Position numbers and translations under genes: made by a program
Part shown: positions 58,127-64,000 of the stretch, piece by piece
Layout: every line of letters starts with the position of its first letter
Position numbering within the stretch: the first letter of the stretch is position 1
Assembly: GCA_036510065.1 (NCBI GenBank)
Contig: DATCEO010000192.1
Location: 1-64,000 of the forward strand
Direction: 5' to 3'
DNA length: 64,000 nt
Origin: DASUBV01 sp036510065
GTDB lineage: Bacteria > Actinomycetota > Actinomycetes > Streptosporangiales > Streptosporangiaceae
The notes under the pieces: generated by a model
Told to the model about the DNA's origin: nothing
Database searches by the model: none
What the model saw: only the letters and a program-made list of their open reading frames with translations

Positions 58127-59269
58127 ATGACGACCCCACAAGCCGTCCGGCAGCAGCCGGACACCGCCGGCTCGCCGGTCATCGAGGACCTCGGCGCCGC
58201 GGTCTACGTCGTCCCGACGGACGCGCCCGAGGCCGACGGCACCCTGGCCTGGGACAAGACAACGCTCGTGCTGGTGACCGCCCGGGCCGGCGGCCTGGAG
58301 GGCATCGGCTGGACGTACGCGGCCGGCGCGGCCGGGTCCGTTATTACTCAGGTCTTGAAGCCCGTTGTGGTCGGCCGCCGTGCCTTCGACGTCCCCGGCG
58401 CCGCCGAGGCCATGGCGCGGTCGCTGCGGAATTTCGGCCGGGGCGGCGTCGGGGCCACGGCGCTGTCCGCCGTGGACGTGGCGCTCTGGGACCTCAAGGC
58501 GCGGCTGCTCGGGCGGTCGGTCACCGACCTGCTGGGCCGGGCGCGCGAGCACGTCCCGGTCTACGGCAGCGGCGGATTCACCACCTATGACGAGCAGCAG
58601 ACCCGCGACCAGCTAGCCGGCTGGGTCGAGGGCGACCGCATTCCCCGGGTGAAGATCAAGATCGGCGAGTCCTGGGGCAGTAACGAGCGGCGCGACCTGG
58701 CCCGGGTCGCGCTCGCCCGCGAGGTGATCGGCCCGGACACCGAGCTGTACGTCGACGCCAACGGCGGTTACTCCGCCGGGCAGGCGATCCGGGTGGCGCG
58801 GGCGATGGAGGACTACGGCGTGACCTGGTTCGAGGAGCCGGTGTCGTCGCAGGACCTGGCGGGCCTGGCCGCGGTCCGCCGCCAGGTCCTTCCCGATGTC
58901 GCCGCGGGCGAGTACAGCTGGCAGCTGGCGGACTCCGCCCGGCTCATCGAGGCCGGGGCGGTGGACTGCCTGCAGCTGGACGTGACCCGGTGCGGCGGCA
59001 TCACCGAGTTCCTGCGCGGTGCCGCCCTCGCCGCCGCGCACAGCCTGCAGGTCTCCGGGCACTGCGCGCCCAGCCTGCACGCGCACGTCGCCGCCGCCGT
59101 TCCCAACCTGCGGCACCTGGAGTACTTCCACGATCATCAGCGCATCGAGCGGCTGCTGTTCGACGGGGTTCTCAGCCCGGCCGGCGGCGAGCTGACCCCC
59201 GACCCCGGCCGCCCGGGCCTCGGGCTGGAGCTGCGGCACGCCGACGCCGAGCGCTACCGCACCGCTTGA
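58127..59269 (+). CDS. Enolase-superfamily (mandelate racemase/muconate lactonising type) enzyme
   Basis: A 380-residue enzyme. The N-terminal capping domain is followed by the barrel with ATALSAVDVALWDLKARLLG near residue 108. The likely catalytic base is in RVKIKIGES (Lys-x-Lys) near 175. The metal ligands are Asp in LYVDANGGYS, Glu in WFEEPVSS and Glu in AGEYSWQLAD, and the opposite side has SGHCAPSLHAHVAAA with His. This layout suits acid-sugar dehydratases or mandelate-racemase-like enzymes. It is divergent from the GMC module, 182 bases apart, which fits sugar-acid oxidation and dehydration. Confidence 0.87.
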   Translation: MTTPQAVRQQPDTAGSPVIEDLGAAVYVVPTDAPEADGTLAWDKTTLVLVTARAGGLEGIGWTYAAGAAGSVITQVLKPVVVGRRAFDVPGAAEAMARSLRNFGRGGVGATALSAVDVALWDLKARLLGRSVTDLLGRAREHVPVYGSGGFTTYDEQQTRDQLAGWVEGDRIPRVKIKIGESWGSNERRDLARVALAREVIGPDTELYVDANGGYSAGQAIRVARAMEDYGVTWFEEPVSSQDLAGLAAVRRQVLPDVAAGEYSWQLADSARLIEAGAVDCLQLDVTRCGGITEFLRGAALAAAHSLQVSGHCAPSLHAHVAAAVPNLRHLEYFHDHQRIERLLFDGVLSPAGGELTPDPGRPGLGLELRHADAERYRTA

Positions 59270-59302
59270 GCCCGCCCCGCCGCCACCCGGACCCAGGATT
59301 CC

Positions 59303-59353
59303 GTGATCACTACCGTTATGAGGCGCTGACAGCCCCAAACCGGTGGTGATCAT
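59303..59353. repeat. 51-bp palindrome, copy B
   Basis: Imperfect arms (GTGATCACTACCGTT and its near-complement ending GTGATCAT) span exactly 51 bases, as in the perfect palindrome at 9523. It lies between the 3' ends of the enolase-superfamily gene and mrpD, so here it could act as a terminator. Confidence 0.65.
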
Positions 59354-59360
59354 GGAGGAT

Positions 59361-59407
59361 CCGGTTTCGGCGGGATGCAAACTGCCGGTTCCGGCGGCCC
59401 CAAACCT
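59361..59407. repeat. Two tandem 23-24-bp repeats beside palindrome B
   Basis: Two units of the form GCCGGTTyCGGCGGnnnCAAACy follow palindrome B. This repeats the arrangement seen at 9400-9573, with the repeats on the other side. Confidence 0.5.
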
Positions 59408-59429
59408 CGGGGACGTCTGGCCAGGCGCC

Positions 59430-61181
59430 TCAGGCCAGGCTGAGCACGGCGACGACGGCCAGGATGCCGGTGACGGCGTAGGCAGCGTAGTCGTTGGCCG
59501 AGCCGGTGTGCAGGGCGCGCAGCGCGCGTACGGGGAGCGGCTCGCGGATCCGGAGGTAGACCCAGGCCAGGACGGCCGCCACGGCTACGGTCGCGGCGAC
59601 GGAGGCCAGTTCGGCGGGCGAGCCGTAGTCGAACGGCACGCGCAGCACCGGAATCGGGCCCGAGCCGGCCAGCACCGCGCTCGCGTACCGGGCGGGGGCT
59701 AGCAGGCCGGCGGCCGCCGGTGCCATCAGCCGCCGGAGCACCAGCGGGCCGGCCGCGCCGAAGGCCACGCAGCAGGCGCCCAGGCTCACCAGGCCGGTGA
59801 GCATCCCGGGCCGCAGCCGCTCGCGCCACTCATAGTCCTGCCCGCGGGGCCGGAAGAAGGCCAGCCAGGCCGCCCGGCCCAGCGCCGCCGCGGTGATCAC
59901 CTGGGAGGCGAGCGTGAGCAGGTAGGGGATGGTCTGGTGATCCTGCTGCAGGCCCTCGTGGATCAGGCTGAGCGACACGTACCCGTTGAGCGGCGGGATC
60001 CCGGCGATGGACAGGGAGCCGAGCACGAAGGCCGCCGCGACCACGGGCATGGACCGGGCCAGGCCGCCCATCTGCGACAGGCTGGTCAGCCCGGTCCGGT
60101 GCACGACGGCCCCGGCGGCCAGGAACAGCAGCGCCTTGAACGCCGCGTGATTGACCAGGTGGTAGACGGCGCCGGCCACGCCGGCCGGGTTCCCGGCTGC
60201 GAACCCGACGACGATGATCCCGATCTGGGAGATCGTGTCGTAGGCGAGCAGCCGCTTCAGGTCGTCCTGGGCCAGGGCCATGATCGCGCCGAGCAGCGCC
60301 GAGACGATGCCGAGCGTCATCAGCAGCCCGAGCACGGGCGTGCTGCCCGTCCCGTAGACCTGGAAAACCAGGCGCGCGATGGCGACCACGCCGATGCTGT
60401 CCATGATCGCGGAGAACAGGGCGTTCACCGGGCCGGGCGCGGCGGTGTGCACGTCGGGAAGCCAGCCGTGGAAGGGCACGAGCCCGGCCTTGGTGGCGAA
60501 TCCGGCCAGCATCAGGCCGAGTGCGATGGTGTCCGGGGCGGTGACGTGCCCGGCCAGCGCAAGGTGCAGCTGGGCGAAGTTCAGCGCGCCGTGCTGCGCG
60601 TACTCCAGGCCGGCCCCGATGAAGACCGCGAAGCTCGCCAGCGTGGTCAGGACCAGGAGCTTGAAGGCCGACTCCAGGGCGATCGGCCGCTCCAGGAAGA
60701 AGCCGGCCAGCCCGTAACTGGACAGCGCGGCTACCTCGAACCAGACGAAGAGGTTGATCAGGTCGGCGGTCAGCGCGGCCCCGATCACGGCGGCGATCAG
60801 CAGCTGGAACAGGCACGCGTACCCGCCCAGCTCCCGGCGGCCGAGGCCGCCGAGCTCGGACAGGGTGTACAGCAGCAGGATCCCGCCGATGATCGCCGCG
60901 GCCAGGGCGACGAGCAGCCCGAACGGGTCCGCGGCGAAGGCCACGCCCAGGACCTGGCCGTGGACCGGCGTCCAGTGACCCATGTAGTGGGCGATGACCC
61001 GGCCGCCGAAGACCGTGGGCGCCGCCAGCAGCAAGATCGCGGCGGATCCGGTCAGCGCGATAAGCGAGACGGCCACGGTCAGGCGCCGCGACACGCGCGC
61101 CAGCAGCGGCGCCGTCACGCCCCCGGCCAGCGGGATCGCGACGGGCAGCGGCAGCAGCGACGCCAGCGCCGGGATCGTCAT
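59430..61181 (-). CDS. mrpD: Mrp-type antiporter subunit D (NuoN/NuoM-like)
   Basis: A 583-residue membrane protein with about fourteen helices, the sole large antiporter subunit of this operon. Family signatures are LFVWFEVAALSSYGLAGFF near residue 130, LVPFHGWLPDVHTAAPGPVNALFSAIMDSIGVVAI near 215 (shown as PFHGWLPDVHT), the buried Lys region ALAQDDLKRLLAYDTISQIG near 305 and YHLVNHAAFKALLFLAAGAVVH near 345, all proton-path elements shared with complex I. Four-base overlaps link it to the subunit C gene. It is the last gene of the operon, and no MrpA follows. Confidence 0.92.
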   Translation of the reverse strand: MTIPALASLLPLPVAIPLAGGVTAPLLARVSRRLTVAVSLIALTGSAAILLLAAPTVFGGRVIAHYMGHWTPVHGQVLGVAFAADPFGLLVALAAAIIGGILLLYTLSELGGLGRRELGGYACLFQLLIAAVIGAALTADLINLFVWFEVAALSSYGLAGFFLERPIALESAFKLLVLTTLASFAVFIGAGLEYAQHGALNFAQLHLALAGHVTAPDTIALGLMLAGFATKAGLVPFHGWLPDVHTAAPGPVNALFSAIMDSIGVVAIARLVFQVYGTGSTPVLGLLMTLGIVSALLGAIMALAQDDLKRLLAYDTISQIGIIVVGFAAGNPAGVAGAVYHLVNHAAFKALLFLAAGAVVHRTGLTSLSQMGGLARSMPVVAAAFVLGSLSIAGIPPLNGYVSLSLIHEGLQQDHQTIPYLLTLASQVITAAALGRAAWLAFFRPRGQDYEWRERLRPGMLTGLVSLGACCVAFGAAGPLVLRRLMAPAAAGLLAPARYASAVLAGSGPIPVLRVPFDYGSPAELASVAATVAVAAVLAWVYLRIREPLPVRALRALHTGSANDYAAYAVTGILAVVAVLSLA

Positions 61182-61546
61182 CCGCGCAGGTCCCGCACCC
61201 GGTCGGAGTCCAGCGTGCGGTAGTGCTGGACGATCCGGACCACCACGCTGAGGAAGACGGCGGTGACGGCCACGCCGATCACGACGGCGGTCAGGCAGAA
61301 ATTCTGCAGGACCGGGTCGGCGACGTTGCCGTGCACCAGGCTCTGCGTGCTCTTGCCGGGCGGCGGGTTCAGCAGCACCGGCGCGGTCGAGCCGGCCCGG
61401 TAGGCCAGCGAGATCATGAACAGGTAGGTCGATGCCTCCATCAGGGACAGCCCCATGACCATCTTGATCATGTTGCGCCGGGTGAGCACCGCGTACAGGC
61501 CGATGCAGAGCAGGGCCACTGCGGCCAGGTAGTTGACCAGGATCAC
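61178..61546 (-). CDS. mrpC: Mrp-type antiporter subunit C (NuoK-like)
   Basis: A 122-residue protein with three membrane helices, related to NuoK. It opens LVNYLAAVALLCIGLYAVLT, then RRNMIKMVMGLSLMEASTYLFMIS, where Lys and Glu are expected ion-path residues, and closes with VLQNFCLTAVVIGVAVTAVFLSVVVRI. Overlap of four bases with the genes on each side shows tight coupling. Subunit C forms part of the membrane arm contacting subunit D. Confidence 0.93.
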   Translation of the reverse strand: MILVNYLAAVALLCIGLYAVLTRRNMIKMVMGLSLMEASTYLFMISLAYRAGSTAPVLLNPPPGKSTQSLVHGNVADPVLQNFCLTAVVIGVAVTAVFLSVVVRIVQHYRTLDSDRVRDLRG

Positions 61547-62580
61547 GATTCCCCGCCCCCTTGGCTGGTGGTGCTGTTGCTCTCGCCGGTGCTGTTGGTC
61601 TCGTCGGGCGTCCAGTCGTGGCCCATGCCGATCAGCGCGAAGATGGCGATGGCCAGGCCGGTGCCGACCTCGATCAGCTCGCTGGCCGAGAACAGCTGGG
61701 CGATGCCGCCGGACAGGATGGTCTGCGGCGGCGCGAGCGGCAGCCAGTTCGCGCTGAACGAGCCCCTGAGCAGCAGGCCGAGCAGCTCCGTCAGGATGAT
61801 CGCGGAGGCACCGGCCATCTCGATGCCCTCCAGCAGCCCCGGCCGGACCACCCCGGCGATCCGGCGGCGCCCGTAGGCGGCATAGATGAACAGGAGGACG
61901 CCGGCCAGCACGGCGCCACCGGGGAACCCGCCGCCGGGCGAGTAGCCCCAGGCCACCAGGTACAGGCCCGCAACGGCCAGGATCGGCAGGGCCATCCGGA
62001 TCGCGGTTCGCGTGACGACGGTCATCGCCTCGGCCATCTCCGGCGCGGGCGTGCCCAGCGGCTCGTCGTCGGGTGTTTCCAGGGGGCGCGGATCACCGTA
62101 GGCCGGGTCATCCTGCTCGCGGCGCTCGGCCGCCCGGGCCTCCTGCTCGCCGGCGTCCGCGGGCTTGGCCGGATCGCCTTCCTGCTGCTCACGCTGCCCG
62201 GCCTGCGACTCGCCGAAGTAGCCGCGGCGCGCCTCCCGGGACCTGGTGATCACCACGACGCTGACGACGGCCGCCAGCAGCAGGAACGTCTCCCCGAAGG
62301 TGTCGAAGCCGCGGGTGCCGTAGACGATCTCGTTGACCGGCTCGGTCAGCCCCCAGCGGGGCAGCGCGACCTCCATGGCATAGCGGGCCACCTCGGGCAG
62401 CGCCGCGTGCTCGCGCGGGATGCCGGCCATCGCGATGCCGAGGGCCACCGCCAGGCCGGCCACCAGCAGCGCGCCGATCCACCGCCGGTGCTCGGGCTCA
62501 TGCTCGGTGGTGTCCGGCCGGGCATGCCCTCGCCCGGCCGGCGCCGCGTCCTCCTCCGGACCCCCCGGCGCCGCAGTCAT
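61543..62580 (-). CDS. MbhE-like/MnhB fusion subunit of the antiporter
   Basis: A 345-residue protein. Residues 35-115 match the MbhE-type segment found at the C terminus of long MrpA proteins (LTEPVNEIVYGTRGFDTFGETFLLLAAV). A charged linker of about 70 residues rich in Glu, Gln, Arg and Pro follows. Residues 185-325 are an MnhB domain (RTAIRMALPILAVAGLYLVAWGYSPGGGFPGGAVLAG; GLLEGIEMAGASAII; AQLFSASELIEVGTGLAIAIFAL). The ATG at 62580 overlaps the upstream stop; a longer frame is shadow. It fuses two polypeptides that are separate (MbhE and MbhF) in archaeal operons. Confidence 0.85.
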   Translation of the reverse strand: MTAAPGGPEEDAAPAGRGHARPDTTEHEPEHRRWIGALLVAGLAVALGIAMAGIPREHAALPEVARYAMEVALPRWGLTEPVNEIVYGTRGFDTFGETFLLLAAVVSVVVITRSREARRGYFGESQAGQREQQEGDPAKPADAGEQEARAAERREQDDPAYGDPRPLETPDDEPLGTPAPEMAEAMTVVTRTAIRMALPILAVAGLYLVAWGYSPGGGFPGGAVLAGVLLFIYAAYGRRRIAGVVRPGLLEGIEMAGASAIILTELLGLLLRGSFSANWLPLAPPQTILSGGIAQLFSASELIEVGTGLAIAIFALIGMGHDWTPDETNSTGESNSTTSQGGGES

Positions 62581-62894
62581 GTCCGGCCCTGCTCGGGATC
62601 GTCCGGGCCGCCATCGGCCTGCGCGGTCTCCTCCAGGTCGCCCCGGTCGACGACATCGGCCCGCGTCTTGCCGATAGCCACCAGGTACAGGACCGGCAGC
62701 GCGATAGCGCCGACCACGACCTCCGAGTGCGCGACGTCCGGCGCGCCGAGGACCACGAACAGCACCGACAGCATCGTCCCGGCCGCCGACAGGGCCATGA
62801 CCGCGCCGTTCAGGTTGCGCAGCCGCACGACCAGCACCGCCGACGCCAGGACCAGGGCCAGCAGCAGGTAGTCCAGTGCCCAGAACCCGCTCAC
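62577..62894 (-). CDS. DUF4040 (MbhD-like) antiporter subunit
   Basis: A 105-residue protein with three membrane helices: FWALDYLLLALVLASAVLVVRLR, NGAVMALSAAGTMLSVLFVVLGAPDVAHSEVVVGAIALPVLYLVAI (short forms AVMALSA and APDVAHSEVVVGA are the signature). It matches the MbhD/DUF4040 unit, which in canonical Mrp is part of the MrpA C-terminal region. The His and Glu in APDVAHSE are likely ion-path residues. Four-base overlaps on both sides. Confidence 0.87.
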   Translation of the reverse strand: MSGFWALDYLLLALVLASAVLVVRLRNLNGAVMALSAAGTMLSVLFVVLGAPDVAHSEVVVGAIALPVLYLVAIGKTRADVVDRGDLEETAQADGGPDDPEQGRT

Positions 62895-63310
62895 GGCCGG
62901 CCCGGCCCGTCCGCCTCGCCAGACCCGGCCTCGGCCTGCTGGCCTGTCCCGGCCTGCTCACCTGCCCCGGCCTGCTCACCTGCCCCGGCCTGCTGACGGA
63001 CCTGGTCAACGACCGCGCCCCGCCACATCGGCACGCCGGTCTTGTAGGCGGCCCGGGCGAGCGCGTGCGACGCGACCGGGTTCACGATCAGCAGCAGCAC
63101 CGCGACCAGCAGCGCGCGGCTGCCGTAACTGCTGATGGGTCCCATGCCGACGACCAGCGCGATCAGCGCGGGCAGCGCGCCCATCGTGATGGTCTTGCTG
63201 GAGCACTGGATCCGGCTGTAGACGTCGGGCATCCGCAAGATCCCCACCGCCCCCGACAGGGAGAAGGCGAGCCCGATTGCGGCCAGCGCGATGACGATCG
63301 CGTCCCTCAT
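62891..63310 (-). CDS. mrpG: Mrp-type antiporter subunit G
   Basis: A 139-residue protein with three membrane helices: IVIALAAIGLAFSLSGAVGILRMPDVYSRIQCSSKT holds the family signature (GILRMPDVYSR), then ITMGALPALIALVV and LLVAVLLLIVNPVASHALARAAY. The tail (residues 110-139) is an Ala/Gly/Glu/Gln repeat of six residues (AGAGEQ), encoded by an 18-bp DNA repeat, which is not typical of MrpG. The ATG at 63310 overlaps the mrpF stop. Confidence 0.92.
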   Translation of the reverse strand: MRDAIVIALAAIGLAFSLSGAVGILRMPDVYSRIQCSSKTITMGALPALIALVVGMGPISSYGSRALLVAVLLLIVNPVASHALARAAYKTGVPMWRGAVVDQVRQQAGAGEQAGAGEQAGTGQQAEAGSGEADGPGRP

Positions 63311-63567
63311 AGCAACCCCCGCTCCAGATAGCGCGCCCAGATGACGGCCCCGAGATAGCTGAACGAGGCCAGCCACAGCGAGATGTCCAGGTAGATGGTG
63401 CGGCCGGCGAACGCCGAGAAGAACAGGACGGCCAGCGCCGCCTGGGTCGACATCGTATTCAGCGCGACGATGCGGTCAGTAATCGTCGGGCCGGCTGCCA
63501 GCCGGACGAACAGCAGCGCGGCAATCGCGATCTCGGTGATCGCGACGGCCAGGTAGACGTGGCTCAC
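63307..63567 (-). CDS. mrpF: Mrp-type antiporter subunit F
   Basis: An 86-residue protein with three membrane helices and the family signature LAAGPTITDRIVALNTMST near residue 25, followed by YLDISLWLASFSYLGAVIWARYLERG. It overlaps the mrpE and mrpG genes by four bases each. MrpF packs with MrpE and MrpG in the membrane complex. Confidence 0.93.
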   Translation of the reverse strand: MSHVYLAVAITEIAIAALLFVRLAAGPTITDRIVALNTMSTQAALAVLFFSAFAGRTIYLDISLWLASFSYLGAVIWARYLERGLL

Positions 63568-64000
63568 TGGCTACTGCCTTTCGTGAAGGCCTGCAGCCGC
63601 CGCTCCAGCGGCCCGTTGATCTTTTCCCGGACCTGCTCCGGACCGCCTTCGGGCACCTCGACGGCGTGGTACTGGAGCTGCCGGGCGCTGCGGTCGAGGT
63701 CAACCAGCTGGTTGTCCACGATGAGCGAGGTGATCAGGCCCACGGCGGTCAGGCCGCCGGCCGATTCCTGCGTCGTCGGCACGATGACCATGCCGGTGCG
63801 CAGCCGCCGCCGCAGCGCCGGATCCCAGATCAGCCGGGACAGCCTGAGGTTAGCGGCGACGATCCGGTAGCCGGACGACGCTGCGATGGCGGCGGCCGCC
63901 GCCAGCCGCCGCGGCGTCAGCAGCTGCCACGGGCCCACGACGTCGCCCAGCGGCGCCAGGGCCACCGCCACGACGATGGCGGCCCCCGCCCCGACGAGCA
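63564..64000 (-). CDS. mrpE: Mrp-type antiporter subunit E (partial, start outside window)
   Basis: The gene enters from beyond the right edge. At least 145 residues are visible. The part seen holds an N-terminal hydrophobic stretch, then SGYRIVAANLRLSRLIWDPALRRR, PTTQESAGGLTAVGLITSLIVDNQLVDLD (typical of MnhE) and a C-terminal amphipathic tail ending KGSSQ. Because the frame remains open to base 64000, an internal GTG at 63971 should not be taken as the true start. It is the first visible gene of the antiporter operon; whatever lies before it is unseen. Confidence 0.88.
   Translation of the reverse strand, partial: LVGAGAAIVVAVALAPLGDVVGPWQLLTPRRLAAAAAIAASSGYRIVAANLRLSRLIWDPALRRRLRTGMVIVPTTQESAGGLTAVGLITSLIVDNQLVDLDRSARQLQYHAVEVPEGGPEQVREKINGPLERRLQAFTKGSSQ

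Overview
The window is a stretch of very GC-rich chromosome with strong GC bias at third codon positions, many GTG and TTG starts, a mycothiol-dependent-type enzyme, an F420/NADP-type oxidoreductase, a HemQ-type haem enzyme, and several genes that begin 6 to 8 bases after a TAnnnT box (leaderless transcripts). These traits together point to an actinomycete. The order cannot be settled from the sequence. I see no rRNA, tRNA, CRISPR array or intact insertion sequence.

Layout. 0-5 kb: a repeat-rich, low-information leader (a 22-26-bp direct-repeat array, an inverted repeat, two DnaA-box-like sites, one good promoter), then an HBHA/phasin-like protein, an XRE regulator, and a protein with a long heptapeptide-repeat arm on a degenerate CbiX-like domain. 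5-9 kb: DUF6314, the biotin transporter subunit BioY, a sirtuin, and a two-gene membrane pair (DUF5134 plus a polytopic protein). 9.6-15 kb: ChrA, a VOC protein, then a paralogue of that polytopic protein fused to a SCO1-like copper domain and coupled to a lipoprotein. 15-21 kb: D-amino-acid oxidase family, mycothiol-type DinB protein, luciferase-like oxidoreductase and a large LAL regulator. 21-27 kb: remnant of an I36-like secreted protein, an AsnB-type amidotransferase paired with an M15-like zinc-peptidase fold, and twin membrane esterases. 27-32 kb: cupredoxin lipoprotein, ECF sigma factor, anti-sigma factor and a duplicated-domain lipoprotein, with a polytopic protein and RpiA upstream. 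33.8-35.6 kb: a poorer region of small or decayed genes. 35.6-41.8 kb: valS (interrupted by a +1 frameshift), RadC, aminotransferase, MsrB and an FMN hydroxy-acid oxidase. 42-46 kb: secreted phospholipase-C-type protein, an F420/NADP-type oxidoreductase, a histidine-phosphatase remnant and a VapBC pair. 46-53 kb: PolX, an S9 peptidase, an amidase, HemQ and an aldose epimerase. 53-59 kb: a TPP enzyme, a gluconate-dehydrogenase-like GMC module and an enolase-superfamily enzyme. 59.4-64 kb: an Mrp/Mbh-type cation/proton antiporter operon that runs off the right edge.

Themes. Two loci are plausibly linked to copper: the SCO1 fusion with its paralogue and DUF5134, and the ECF/cupredoxin locus. Cell-envelope functions recur (AsnB plus M15 fold, Ag85-like esterases, HBHA-like protein). 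The GMC/subunit 3/membrane trio, the enolase-superfamily enzyme and the epimerase suggest oxidation of sugars or sugar acids. The antiporter operon follows the archaeal Mbh gene order rather than the classical MrpA-led order. Short tandem repeats inside coding regions are unusually common here.
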